This document shows positions 1-9,184 of a stretch of DNA of 64,000 nt, one piece after another (position 1 is the first letter of the stretch; every line of letters begins with the position of its first letter). The stretch comes from Bin55 sp965205545. Lineage in GTDB: Bacteria; Pseudomonadota; Gammaproteobacteria; Pseudomonadales; Azotimanducaceae. The stretch spans positions 868,001-932,000 of the forward strand of contig OZ242170.1 in the NCBI GenBank assembly GCA_965205545.1, given 5' to 3'. The notes under the pieces were generated by a model that worked only from the letters and a program-made list of their open reading frames with translations, was not told the DNA's origin and did not search any database. The translations under genes were made by a program, and so were the position numbers.

Positions 1-471
1 CAATTGCCGAACAGGGATATCCAACAAATCGCTTAAACCAAACAAGTCAATTAGCCGGTTTACTTCGCGACGATAGTCTTGTTCTGCCACTTGATAGATG
101 TCACGTAGCAGTTCAAAAGACTCGACTACCGGAAGGTCCCACCAAAGCTGCGTGCGTTGCCCGAATACAACGCCGATTTGCGCTACATGGCGAATGCGCT
201 GCTTCCACGGAACAATTCCGTTTACAAGACACTCGCCGGAGCTCGGAACGAGTATCCCCGAAAGAATCTTTATGGTTGTTGACTTACCAGCGCCATTTGG
301 ACCAATGTAGCCGACCATCTCCCCCGCTTGAATGTCTAAGTCGATCCCACAAAGGGCCTCAATGTCCGTATAGGAACGATTGAACAGGCCCGTAACGGCG
401 CCAATCATTCCGGGACGGCGTTTCGCCACACGAAACGTCTTGGAGAGTCCACGCACATGAATTTGCTTCAT
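1..471 (-). CDS. ABC-2 type exporter ATP-binding subunit (3' end outside window)
   Basis: This is the N-terminal 157 residues of an ABC transporter ATPase, cut by the window edge. The ATG is at 471. The Walker A motif GPNGAGKST lies at about residues 57-65 and the Q-loop sits in the segment FGQRTQLWWDLP (about 103-114). That Q-loop wording and the N-terminal RRPGMIGAV stretch are typical of the ABC-2 export family annotated as viologen or multidrug exporters, not of branched-chain amino acid importers. The signature motif and Walker B must lie beyond base 1, as should the permease genes. It would power efflux from the inner membrane. The next gene on the same strand (from 799) is separated by 327 bases and a hairpin, so it is probably transcribed separately. 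The substrate cannot be inferred. Confidence 0.9.
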   Translation of the reverse strand, partial: MKQIHVRGLSKTFRVAKRRPGMIGAVTGLFNRSYTDIEALCGIDLDIQAGEMVGYIGPNGAGKSTTIKILSGILVPSSGECLVNGIVPWKQRIRHVAQIGVVFGQRTQLWWDLPVVESFELLRDIYQVAEQDYRREVNRLIDLFGLSDLLDIPVRQL

Positions 472-798
472 TGGATGTGACCGCAAGAACTTAAGACTCG
501 AATTATTTGTGGGCTTCGCAGAATGCCAATGGATGGAAGGTGCTGACTACCCTCTGATCGTTCGCATGGCTACGTCATTAGAGAGGCAATATGCGTTACA
601 AACACGATGCATCGCCAATTGACAGCTCTAGCGAAGTGTTGGGACACAAATGCTACGCCAAGGTTCCGAACGCAGTTGTTCCTTTCGAATAGTTGGTCGT
701 GTGAACAAACACACAAACATGGGCTGCATGGCCCAAAACCATGCAGCCCATGCTCGTTGTTGTGCTTGGAGTTCAGTCCAGGCTGAACTCAGGCGATA
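472..798. other. Intergenic stretch between two minus-strand genes
   Basis: There is no convincing gene here. It holds the hairpin terminator at 718-752 and must contain the promoter of the ABC ATPase gene that starts at 471. No clear -35/-10 pair could be picked by eye. Confidence 0.6.
718..752 (-). terminator. Hairpin terminator after the D-aminoacylase-like gene
   Basis: A perfect 14-bp inverted repeat (catgggctgcatgg, 7-base loop, ccatgcagcccatg) lies 46 bases beyond the stop of the minus-strand gene 799-2493. Read on the minus strand the hairpin is followed by a moderately T-rich stretch (TTTGTGTGTTTG), so it fits a rho-independent terminator in that direction. Confidence 0.7.
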
Positions 799-2493
799 CT
801 AGTCGCGGATGAAGTCCCTAATGACCTCTCCGGGTCGATCTCCCGTGTACTCGCCATTTTGTATGACAACCTTGCCCGCCACAATCGTTGCATCGTAGCC
901 TTCACTCTTGACGACGATTCGGCCGCCGTTGTGAGGAAAATCGTTTACATACTCCGGATGGCAGGACTTCAGGTTTTCATAATCAATGACATTGATGTCT
1001 GCATGCCAACCCTCTTCCAAATGCCCACGACGCTTGAGACCAAGCACTTGCGCGGATTTTCCAGTTATGCGATGAATGGCTTCTTGCAGCGTATAGACGT
1101 TGCGATCGCGAGTGAGCTCGCCCAACAGAAATGTCGGTGAATCCGCATCTGTGAATTGACCCACATGTGCACCTGCGTCTCCCAGCATCGGAACGACGTG
1201 CGGCAGTCGCATGTAGTTCCATTGATTTTCCAACGCGCCACCGAAAGCCCAAAGGTTCCAGAACTCCTTGCCTTCCGACTCTATGAGTCGATCAACGTAG
1301 ACGTCCACTGGATCTTGTCCCAAGTCGTCCGCGAGCTTCTGGAGGTTTCTGTTGTTGTCCAGATCAAAATCTGGGTAATGCCCGGTGCCCATGGGATGCA
1401 GAATGCTTGCTACACGCCCAAATCCCCCTGCTTCCTTGGCTTCGTCGACAAGTTTCTTGCGCGTTTCCGGATCCTTCAACGCGGTGACGCGATCCTTGAT
1501 GGTGGGAAGCTTCATTAGTTCACGCCAACTTTCCGTGCGCAGGAATGCCTGTTGAGCCAGGCCAAAGAAAGAACCGCTGGGACGCGTGTGGCAAATCGAA
1601 GTGATTCTCTTGCCCTCGTCGTTGTTGCGACCAAGAAAGTCCTGCCAATACGAGACTCCGCCGTCTCCCTGCGGACCCGTTCCTCCGGAGAACAATACCT
1701 GGCAACCCAATTCTGCGCCCGTCTCGAACATCTCCCGCTCGATCTTTGCGCGAGATTGCATATCGGGAGCAACCTGGAAGAGTCCTCCTCGACCACCAGC
1801 TTCCACGACAGCCTTCTGAATAGCGCTTGTCTCACGAGCGTCAGCCCATGTTCCAGGAGTCAAGCGTCCGTCTGGAACGCGGTGACCCAGAAATCTCGAA
1901 GTCGAGAACCCAACGGCTCCACCTTCGATGGATTCCTTGACTAAATCGACAATGCGAGACAATTCCTTGTCGTCTGGCTGAACTCCCTCATCGCAGCTCT
2001 TGTCTCCCATGGCATCAAATCGAATCGCCGAGTGCCCGCACATTCCAACGACATTGAGAGTTGGCTTTAAGGACTGAACCGTATCAAGGTACTCGCCAAA
2101 GCTCGTCCAATTCCACGGAAGTCCGTCCATGATGGCATTGGCGGCGATGTCCTCGACGGCTTCCATCAATTCCGCGAGATACCGTCGGTTTTCCGCTCCG
2201 CAGGGTGCAAATGTAACGCCGCAGTTCCCAATCAATGCGGTTGTGACGCCGTGATAGGAACTTGGTCTCATTTCGGGATCCCATCCGATTTGAGCGTCCA
2301 GGTGAGTATGCAAGTCGACAAATCCTGGCGTTACGATTTTCCCACTGGCATCAATTGTCTGTTCCGCTTCTGCGCCGGAAAGATCGCCTATCTGAGAAAT
2401 GACTCCATCATCGACAGCCACATCCGCTTTGACTCCTTCCGCTCCAGTTCCGTCGTAGACAGTTCCGCCAGAAATGATTAGTGAATGACTCAT
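799..2493 (-). CDS. N-acyl-D-amino-acid deacylase family amidohydrolase
   Basis: A 564-residue cytoplasmic metal-dependent hydrolase of the composite amidohydrolase superfamily. The N-terminal beta-sandwich half (IISGGTVYDGTG) is followed by the metal motif HTH (about residues 62-64, within VDLHTHLDAQ), the conserved GNCGVTFAPC segment at about 90-99 and a late aspartate in GDAGAHVGQFTDAD. These features and the length match D-aminoacylases and N-acyl-D-glutamate deacylases, which cut the N-acyl bond of D-amino acids. Many enzymes of this shape have other amide substrates, so the substrate is uncertain. The start is an ATG at 2493. A hairpin follows the stop. The GST gene upstream (2611-3375) is on the same strand 117 bases away, so the two could be co-transcribed. 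Confidence 0.88.
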   Translation of the reverse strand: MSHSLIISGGTVYDGTGAEGVKADVAVDDGVISQIGDLSGAEAEQTIDASGKIVTPGFVDLHTHLDAQIGWDPEMRPSSYHGVTTALIGNCGVTFAPCGAENRRYLAELMEAVEDIAANAIMDGLPWNWTSFGEYLDTVQSLKPTLNVVGMCGHSAIRFDAMGDKSCDEGVQPDDKELSRIVDLVKESIEGGAVGFSTSRFLGHRVPDGRLTPGTWADARETSAIQKAVVEAGGRGGLFQVAPDMQSRAKIEREMFETGAELGCQVLFSGGTGPQGDGGVSYWQDFLGRNNDEGKRITSICHTRPSGSFFGLAQQAFLRTESWRELMKLPTIKDRVTALKDPETRKKLVDEAKEAGGFGRVASILHPMGTGHYPDFDLDNNRNLQKLADDLGQDPVDVYVDRLIESEGKEFWNLWAFGGALENQWNYMRLPHVVPMLGDAGAHVGQFTDADSPTFLLGELTRDRNVYTLQEAIHRITGKSAQVLGLKRRGHLEEGWHADINVIDYENLKSCHPEYVNDFPHNGGRIVVKSEGYDATIVAGKVVIQNGEYTGDRPGEVIRDFIRD

Positions 2494-2610
2494 ACAAGCC
2501 TACAAAGTTGCTTCGGAACTAGGTAGCATACACTAATGGAGTTGGCTTGGAAGTACGAGCTGGCTTACTTTTCAAGCCGGCTGGCTAGGCAAAAGTCAGT
2601 CCGCTAACAT

Positions 2611-3375
2611 TTAGCTCGCAGCGCGGGCGGCTGCCTCGCGCGCTGTTCTTACCTTCTCGTTAGTTTGGTTGAAGAGAATGTCCCTTCGACGTTTCTCTTC
2701 CTCGGGAGTCAGTTCGCGCTCTCCAAGTTCTCTGCCAATCCGATAGCCCTTGTAGCATGCAGGCCGTTGATGAATTAGGTCTACCCACCGCTTCAAATGA
2801 GGGAACGTCTCCCATGCCTCCTCGTCAAGCATGCGTCCAGCAAGTCGCGCCCATGGCCAGCTGATAATGTCTGCGATCGTGAATTCCTCTCCCGCTAAGT
2901 ATTCATTCACGGACAATTGCGCGTCCATCACTCCTGACAGACGATCCACTTCTCCTACAAATCGCTTGACTCCATACTCGAGCTGCGCGGGATCCGAGGC
3001 TATGTTTCTTCCGTAGTTCTTGAAGTGGTTTGCATTACCCATCATGGGACCGAGATTGGCCATTTGCCAATGCACCCACTGAAGCACTTTGTAGCGTTGC
3101 CGTGGCTCCTGAGGAAGATACTTCCCTACCTTGTCGGCTAGATATTCCAAAATGGCTCCCGACTCGAATATGGAGATTGGCGCTCCGCCGTCTGCAGGTT
3201 CGTGATCGACAATCGCGGGCATTCGGTTATTTGGGCTAATCTGAAGGAAATCGGGCTTGAACTGGTCGCCCCCGCCTATGTCCACTGGAACGATGTTGTA
3301 GTCGAGGCCACACTCTTCCAGCATGATGGTGACTTTCCAACCGTTTGGCGTTGGCCAGTAGTAGAGATCGATCAC
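2611..3375 (-). CDS. yfcG: Glutathione S-transferase, Nu class (YfcG-like)
   Basis: The 254-residue protein begins with a thioredoxin-fold GST domain. The opening MIDLYYWPTPNG keeps the Thr9 and Asn11 residues used by E. coli YfcG, and SPNNRMPAIVDHEPADGG and FESGAILEYLADK match that family closely. YfcG-type enzymes have little classical transferase activity and act as glutathione-dependent disulfide reductases. The C-terminal helical domain (IADIISWPWARL) is complete. About 40 extra residues rich in Glu, Arg and Ala extend beyond the usual 215-residue length. The start is a GTG at 3375 with an AAGGGA ribosome-binding sequence a few bases upstream. It lies upstream of the D-aminoacylase-like gene on the same strand. 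Confidence 0.9.
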   Translation of the reverse strand: MIDLYYWPTPNGWKVTIMLEECGLDYNIVPVDIGGGDQFKPDFLQISPNNRMPAIVDHEPADGGAPISIFESGAILEYLADKVGKYLPQEPRQRYKVLQWVHWQMANLGPMMGNANHFKNYGRNIASDPAQLEYGVKRFVGEVDRLSGVMDAQLSVNEYLAGEEFTIADIISWPWARLAGRMLDEEAWETFPHLKRWVDLIHQRPACYKGYRIGRELGERELTPEEEKRRRDILFNQTNEKVRTAREAAARAAS

Positions 3376-3593
3376 GATGTTTCCCTTAAGCGTGTTGTTA
3401 GCAGCCAGCTAGCCATTTTACTTTCATCGTTGGCCTACCCCCCACGGTTTAAGGGGGATAGTCCATAACACTTTAGTACAGCTATTTCGCGAGTCTGTGG
3501 TGTCGGAATTGCTGAAAATTCCTTTACAAACCCAAATACAATGGCATTTCCGATTGTGTACGGGATTTTCTCCGCATTTAGAAAGTTGTCGCC

Positions 3594-5525
3594 ATGAAAG
3601 CCATTAAGAAGAATGCACAAATCACGGGTTCATCGTCGCACAAATCGCGATCGTTCTCAGAAATTCTCGAGGCTGCGACCTCTCGGAGGGTTGTACTCCA
3701 GGGAGGCGTTGGATTGGCCGTGCTTGGTGTGTTTGGCAGGCCGCTAACGCTCAAAGCGCAGGACAATGGCGATCCAGACGCGACAGAACCGCTGATGAAT
3801 TTCACTCCTGTAACGGTAGCGAATGCCGCAACTCAGAGGAATTGGCCACTGATTTCCGAAGACTACGAGTACGAATTACTTTTTCCCTGGGGCGATCCCA
3901 TCTTGCCTGACGGACCAGTATTTGCTCATCCCCCCAGCCCAGACGATCAAGCCCAACAAGTCGGCGTGGGGCACGATGGAATGTGGTACTTCCCGCATCC
4001 CGAAGACTTTCCTGCCGAAACCGACGAAGACGAGTCAGATGACGATGGATCTACCGACAATGATCCAACACCGGAAGAATTGGAACAGCTAAGGAACTCG
4101 CGAGGCGTCTTGGTCATTAACCACGAATTCGGATCGAACTCCCGAGTATTGGGTGAAGACTTGCCACTTTCGCTAGATGATGTTCGGACATCTCAGCATG
4201 CGCACGGTGTTTCTGTTGTGAACATCGAGCGAATCGACGGCAAGTGGCAAATAGTCGAGGGCGACAATGCTCGGAGAATTCATGTGAACACTCCTGTCAC
4301 TTTTTCGGGGCCTGCTGCTGAGCATGATCTGCTCAAGAATCGCGATGAGTACGAACCAGAAGGTACTCTCAATAACTGTGCAAATGGCTACACGCCGTGG
4401 AACACGTACCTGACCTGCGAAGAGAACTTTCATCAATACTTTTCGGAAGCACCCTACTCTGCCGAAAATTCGCGATACGGATTGTCATACACATCAGGCG
4501 ATTCATATGGTTGGTTTCGACGAGACTCTCGGTTTCAGCTTTCAAGTCCCTTCTATAGAAACGAAGCAAATCGATTTGGTTGGGTCGTGGAGATTGATCC
4601 TCACGACTCCAGTCAAGTTCCGGTCAAACACACATCGCTCGGTCGCCTCAAGCACGAAGGAGCAGCCGTTGCAGTTGGGCTTGACAAGAGGGTTGTCGTC
4701 TACATGGGCGACGATAGCCAAAACGAATACATCTACAAATTTGTCGGCGAAGAGAGCTACGAGGACATCATTGCTCGTGGCGAGTCGCCATTGGCGAGCG
4801 GCAAGCTGTACGTAGCTCGATTCAATGAAGACTTTACTGGAGAGTGGGTCGAATTGACTATTGAAAATGACGATTTGGCAAGCGAGTTCGATGATCAGGC
4901 AGACCTGCTAGTGCACGCTCGTATGGCCGGCGACGAAGTCGGCGCTACAAAAATGGACCGGCCAGAATGGATTACAGTCGCGCACGACGAGCAAGTCTAT
5001 TGTGCGCTGACAAACAACTCGTCTCGATCCGAAACGGATTCGGCAAATCCCGAGGCTCCCAATGTGTACGGGCACATCATTCGTTGGAAGGACTCGGAAA
5101 TGCACACTGGCACGACTTTCGAATGGAACATCTTCAAGCTAGCAAGCGAAACCCAAACAACTGAAGAAATGTTTGGTAGCCCCGATGGCTTATGGGCGGA
5201 CCCAGATGGCCGGTTATTTATCGAGACTGACGGTACTCAAGGAGGTGTTACCGATAGTCGAACTATCTGCAATCAACTTCTCGTTGCCGACACGAATACA
5301 GGTGAAATCCGCAGGCTCTTCACTGGCGTAGATGGTTGCGAGATTACTGGAATCGCGTTCACACCCGACCAAAAGACAATGTTCATCAATGTGCAGCATC
5401 CAGGCACTGGCAACTACGAGTCGTCGCAGAGTGAGCAAGAGTTTCCGGGGTTCGAAGGACCCAATGTTCCCCGTGATTGCACTGTTGTGATCACTCGCAA
5501 GGATGGAGGGATTGTGGGGTCCTAG
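3594..5525 (+). CDS. PhoX-family Tat-exported phosphatase (DUF839)
   Basis: A 643-residue protein of the PhoX/DUF839 family, calcium-dependent alkaline phosphatases that release phosphate from organic esters outside the cytoplasm. A twin-arginine signal is visible at about residues 31-48 (SRRVVLQGG followed by GLAVLGVFG), which fits the family's Tat export. Diagnostic segments include INHEFGS, SQHAHGVSVV, NCANGYTPWNTYLTCEEN, GWVVEIDPHD and SPDGLWADPDGRLFIETDG. An acidic, low-complexity insert rich in Asp and Glu occupies roughly residues 135-165 and is not part of the usual core. The start is an ATG; no convincing Pho box was seen upstream. It is a single-gene unit, with a divergent GST gene 218 bases upstream. 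Confidence 0.88.
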   Translation: MKAIKKNAQITGSSSHKSRSFSEILEAATSRRVVLQGGVGLAVLGVFGRPLTLKAQDNGDPDATEPLMNFTPVTVANAATQRNWPLISEDYEYELLFPWGDPILPDGPVFAHPPSPDDQAQQVGVGHDGMWYFPHPEDFPAETDEDESDDDGSTDNDPTPEELEQLRNSRGVLVINHEFGSNSRVLGEDLPLSLDDVRTSQHAHGVSVVNIERIDGKWQIVEGDNARRIHVNTPVTFSGPAAEHDLLKNRDEYEPEGTLNNCANGYTPWNTYLTCEENFHQYFSEAPYSAENSRYGLSYTSGDSYGWFRRDSRFQLSSPFYRNEANRFGWVVEIDPHDSSQVPVKHTSLGRLKHEGAAVAVGLDKRVVVYMGDDSQNEYIYKFVGEESYEDIIARGESPLASGKLYVARFNEDFTGEWVELTIENDDLASEFDDQADLLVHARMAGDEVGATKMDRPEWITVAHDEQVYCALTNNSSRSETDSANPEAPNVYGHIIRWKDSEMHTGTTFEWNIFKLASETQTTEEMFGSPDGLWADPDGRLFIETDGTQGGVTDSRTICNQLLVADTNTGEIRRLFTGVDGCEITGIAFTPDQKTMFINVQHPGTGNYESSQSEQEFPGFEGPNVPRDCTVVITRKDGGIVGS

Positions 5526-5684
5526 GTGCGGAGCACTCCGCGAGCTTATAAGAAAGCAATTCCCCTAATGATCCGCTCGATTGAGCCGTTGGACTCAATT
5601 CACTTCCGCACTAACTCACACTCAGACTCTAGGGGGCCCCCAAGCTCTCCGATTGGTTGGTTTCGCTCGCAATAGAACAAAACC

Positions 5685-6854
5685 ATGGCAGCGAATCCCT
5701 ACACACCAGGCTACGATGCGATTCCGCCAATTCTTGCTGGAAGAGACTATGAGCAAGAAATGCTGGCTGGGGTAGTGTCGACTCTTGCTGAGCCTCGCAG
5801 CAATCCGTCCGATATGGTCATCTATGGCCCGCGAGGAAATGGCAAGAGTGCACTGCTTAACGCCTCACAACGAGAATTTAGCGCGAAAACAAACGTTCGA
5901 GTGATGTGCATGATGGCAACCCAAGTAGCAAATGCTGAGAGGTTGTACCGCCGACTACTCGACTACTCGCCTCCCCAATCGAAGACTATAGCAACTAGGG
6001 AAGCAGTATCGATCAGTGTGTCGAAGACCGGTGGAAGTGTCACACTAGATACGTCGCAAGCCTACCAAATGGACACAACCGAGCTTGAAAGAGCCGTTGA
6101 GACCACTTTGGTCGCTGTTCCAACATTGCTCATGATCGATGAGGCCCATAGAATTACATCGGAAGGATTAAACACCATACAGGAACTGGCCAAGGGCGCG
6201 AAACACGGGTCAAGCCACTTCAACTTTGTTCTCGCCGGACCACCAGCTTTGCCCGATCATTTGAGATCTTTGGATGGTACATTTCTAAATCGTGCAACTA
6301 CATTGCGTATAGACCGGCTTAGTGACAACGCCACTCGAACAGCATTGTTTCAGCCTATGAAAGAAGGTGGATACTCTATTGACCTTACCGATGAAGAAGC
6401 CGATTCACTCATACTCCTCACACAAAGGTATCCGCACTTTATCCAGTCTATCGGGCACGCCATTTGGGAAGCTGCGTATGAAATGGATACCAAAGCAATA
6501 ACTCCTCATGTGTTGGCGGCAGCAGAGCCTGCTTGGCAACGGAGAATGGACACTATGTTCGCAGATCGGATCGACGAATTGGCGAATGCCAAACTCATGC
6601 CGTATGCAGCTGCAGTTGCACAGGAGTTTGACTCCCAAGACATGCGTGTGCACATTGAGCAGATCGAAGCCGCTGTTGCGAGAGTACAGGGGTCGCAAAA
6701 CCCAAGCGACACGATAGATGCTCTGAAGATGCTCGGATACATATGGCGATCAGATGGAGTTTCACGGGAATATGAACCGGCAATCCCATCGTTAATAGAT
6801 CACGTTCTCATGGACTACCGCAAAGGTTCTTTCAAGCTAAACGAAGCCATCTAA
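5685..6854 (+). CDS. AAA ATPase of unknown role
   Basis: A 389-residue cytoplasmic P-loop ATPase. Walker A is YGPRGNGKSALL at about residues 46-57, Walker B with the catalytic glutamate is LLMIDEAHR at about 147-155, and a sensor-like stretch LAGPPALPDHL with a following basic segment (FLNRATTLRIDRL) resembles AAA_16/AAA_22 or ORC-like ATPases. The C-terminal third is helical and has no recognised domain. It lies between PhoX and a large lipoprotein gene on the same strand, but 132 bases separate it from the latter, so an operon is possible and not shown. No Shine-Dalgarno sequence is evident before the ATG at 5685. The function is unknown; roles in defence, mobile-element control or protein remodelling are all conceivable. 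Confidence 0.75.
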   Translation: MAANPYTPGYDAIPPILAGRDYEQEMLAGVVSTLAEPRSNPSDMVIYGPRGNGKSALLNASQREFSAKTNVRVMCMMATQVANAERLYRRLLDYSPPQSKTIATREAVSISVSKTGGSVTLDTSQAYQMDTTELERAVETTLVAVPTLLMIDEAHRITSEGLNTIQELAKGAKHGSSHFNFVLAGPPALPDHLRSLDGTFLNRATTLRIDRLSDNATRTALFQPMKEGGYSIDLTDEEADSLILLTQRYPHFIQSIGHAIWEAAYEMDTKAITPHVLAAAEPAWQRRMDTMFADRIDELANAKLMPYAAAVAQEFDSQDMRVHIEQIEAAVARVQGSQNPSDTIDALKMLGYIWRSDGVSREYEPAIPSLIDHVLMDYRKGSFKLNEAI

Positions 6855-6986
6855 AAGCGACTTCAATCCAGTCCTACAACAAGAATCCGAGAAACTTTTG
6901 AGTGGTTGGACAATCCCATAGTTAACCAAGATTCTTAGTCAGTTCCTTGAGCCACAGGAAATTGCTACTTCGATAGCAATGATTAG

Positions 6987-9110
6987 ATGAATAGAGATTC
7001 TCTACGCTTTTTCCACTGGAGTGCGTGGGTAGCGCTACTAGGTCTGTCTCTCCTTGCCGCACTGATGCTAGGTGGTTGCAGCAACTCGCAACCGAGTCCC
7101 AAATCGCAGACTGTAGTGACTCTTGAGGATGTCGCAATCGAAATAGATCTGTCGGGTGGCGATGGCATCCCAGAATCATTTGACTATGAGATCAAGACAC
7201 AGCCAAAACTGGGAAATTTGGAGGGAAGACCACCTTTATTGAAGTATCAGCCGCATAGAGACTCGTTCGGTAGCGACTCGTTTTCGTTCGTCCTTGTGCC
7301 AGACGGGGGTGCACCGTCGGAGCCTGTAACCGTCAACATCACCGTTCAATCGGTCAACGACCCTCCCACGGCGAGCCCCCTTGCTTTGGAAGTATTGGAA
7401 GATGGACGTGCAGAGCTAATACCTGTAGGTAGTGATAGCGATGGGGTCGTGGAGGATTTCGAAATTGCCAATCCCCCACGACACGGGACGGCTACAAGCA
7501 CGCAATCGCGGTTTGAGTATGTTCCAAACCCGAACTTCAATGGATCGGACAGTTTTGACTACATAGCCGTCGACAACGGAGGAGAAAGCTCTGCACCCGC
7601 AATCGTCTCCGTTACGGTGACACCTGTAAACGACACGCCCCAAGCCCATCCGATTGGTATTACCACGCCCGAGGACACACCCGCAACTGTTGAGTTTGAC
7701 GCAACGGATGCGGAACGCGACTCGTTAGAGTTTAGACTTACAAGGCTCCCAGAGTTTGGCAACGTCGTTGGATCCGAAGCCGCCCGCCGCTATGTGCCGA
7801 ACCCCGACTTCCACGGAAACGACTCCTTTGAGTATGTCGCGACTGATTCCGCAGGAGCAGTCTCCAATTCAGCATTGGTTTCAATTGAAGTCGAGCCGAC
7901 AAATGATCCTCCCAGTGCTCACACGGCGACACTAGTAGTTTCCGAAGACAGCTCTGTTTCGTTTGAACTGAAGAGTGACGACCCCGATGGATCGGTAGCG
8001 GACTACAAGCTATTGACTACTCCGAGCAACGGAATACTTAGTGGATCCGGCTCAATGCGAACCTATTCCCCGCATGCGAACTTCCATGGCACAGATTCAT
8101 TTCAGTTCATGACCACCGACGAGTTTGGGTCGCAATCCAATATCGCTACGGTAACGATCTCGGTGGAGCCGACAAATGATCCGCCCACCGCAGAATGGTC
8201 GCGACTGATCACTGCAGAAGACAGCCGAAAAGTTTCGATTCCATTCAAAAGCACCGATCAAGATGGTCAAGTTGTACGGTATGAAGTAGTGAGATCGCCT
8301 CGTCACGGATCCGTTTTAGGCCAAGGTCTGCAATTGACATACACACCCAACGCCGACTTCTGGGGAGACGACTCGTTTGAATTTGTCGCAATCGACGACT
8401 TGGGGCTACGAAGCAACACAGCAACCGTTGCCATTGATGTCGTTGAAAGTCCAGATCCGCCTTCTATATTTCTTCCGCACCAGGATATCTCCACCTATGT
8501 GGGCGAAACGTTAGACCTACGATTCAGCGTTACGGACCCAGATGGCGACGCCAAATGGTTCAACATAGATCAGCGACGAAGGTCGATTGGCCACTTTCTC
8601 CCATCTTCCGGACGTGTCCGAGAGAATAGAACGCTCCGCTTTGAAGCCACCAAGCGTGGAACACAATCCTACCGAATCACAGTTGAAGACGAAACGGGAT
8701 TGGAAGACTGGGCGATCGTAACCATTCATGTTAGGAACTCCCCTCCGGTATTCGAGCGTCCACGACCACGCTACAACAAGAGCGAAGGAACCATCGAATT
8801 CACTCTCAATGCACGCGATCCAGACGGAAGCATCGACTACTTTGTCATTGAGACCATTGATGGACGAACTGCCAAGAGCATTGCAGTCGACGGCGACGAA
8901 TCCACTTCTATTGAAGAGTCAAAACCTTTTGAAATAGGTGGCGATTGCCACGAAGAGACAAACGAACTTTGCACATTCAAAGTTACCTACACGCCCGACA
9001 ACATCGACGGTCATTCTCGAAGGATCCGCTTCTTTGCAGTTGATGACGAAGGTCAAGTATCGAAAAAGGACTTTGTTCGCGTAGAAACACGAAATTTGCG
9101 CAGCGAATAG
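6987..9110 (+). CDS. Lipoprotein with cadherin-like (tandem-95) repeats
   Basis: A 707-residue exported protein. The N-terminus has a hydrophobic segment ending in the lipobox LGGC (Cys31), so it should be anchored in a membrane by lipid. It then carries consecutive immunoglobulin-like modules of about 91 residues whose boundaries are marked by VNDPPTA, VNDTPQA, TNDPPSA and TNDPPTA (about residues 122, 214, 305 and 396) and a weaker PDPPS at about 489. Each module also repeats a phrase like NPDFHGNDSFEY. This is the tandem-95/cadherin-like pattern of surface adhesins and scaffold proteins, often calcium-binding through Asp residues. The C-terminal part (DPDGSIDYF) is related and more diverged. 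Genes on either side are an AAA ATPase and a beta-lactamase-fold enzyme. A structural or adhesion role is inferred, not shown. Confidence 0.82.
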   Translation: MNRDSLRFFHWSAWVALLGLSLLAALMLGGCSNSQPSPKSQTVVTLEDVAIEIDLSGGDGIPESFDYEIKTQPKLGNLEGRPPLLKYQPHRDSFGSDSFSFVLVPDGGAPSEPVTVNITVQSVNDPPTASPLALEVLEDGRAELIPVGSDSDGVVEDFEIANPPRHGTATSTQSRFEYVPNPNFNGSDSFDYIAVDNGGESSAPAIVSVTVTPVNDTPQAHPIGITTPEDTPATVEFDATDAERDSLEFRLTRLPEFGNVVGSEAARRYVPNPDFHGNDSFEYVATDSAGAVSNSALVSIEVEPTNDPPSAHTATLVVSEDSSVSFELKSDDPDGSVADYKLLTTPSNGILSGSGSMRTYSPHANFHGTDSFQFMTTDEFGSQSNIATVTISVEPTNDPPTAEWSRLITAEDSRKVSIPFKSTDQDGQVVRYEVVRSPRHGSVLGQGLQLTYTPNADFWGDDSFEFVAIDDLGLRSNTATVAIDVVESPDPPSIFLPHQDISTYVGETLDLRFSVTDPDGDAKWFNIDQRRRSIGHFLPSSGRVRENRTLRFEATKRGTQSYRITVEDETGLEDWAIVTIHVRNSPPVFERPRPRYNKSEGTIEFTLNARDPDGSIDYFVIETIDGRTAKSIAVDGDESTSIEESKPFEIGGDCHEETNELCTFKVTYTPDNIDGHSRRIRFFAVDDEGQVSKKDFVRVETRNLRSE
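7893..8182 (+). repeat. Direct repeat marking recent module duplication
   Basis: The 17-base sequence gagccgacaaatgatcc occurs at 7893-7909 and again at 8166-8182, exactly 273 bases (91 codons) apart. It encodes the EPTNDP junction of successive cadherin-like modules. Identity at the base level suggests that these two modules arose from a more recent duplication, or were homogenised, compared with the others. Confidence 0.75.
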
Positions 9111-9184
9111 GAGATTAGCGCACCTATTTGGGAGCGTTGTGCAAAATCAATACACCCGCCGAACAGAAAAACTGTTGCGTTACG

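Noticed and set aside
98..310. 70-codon plus-strand frame over the ABC ATPase gene
   Set aside because: It lies antisense within a clear ABC ATPase coding region and has no family feature.
2558..2582. 9-bp hairpin with one G-T pair after the GST gene, considered as a terminator
   Set aside because: No T-run follows on the minus strand and the stem is imperfect.
3438..3457. Short cccccc/ggggg inverted repeat upstream of phoX, considered as a Pho-type control site
   Set aside because: It does not resemble the direct repeats of a Pho box; a chance GC-rich repeat is as likely.
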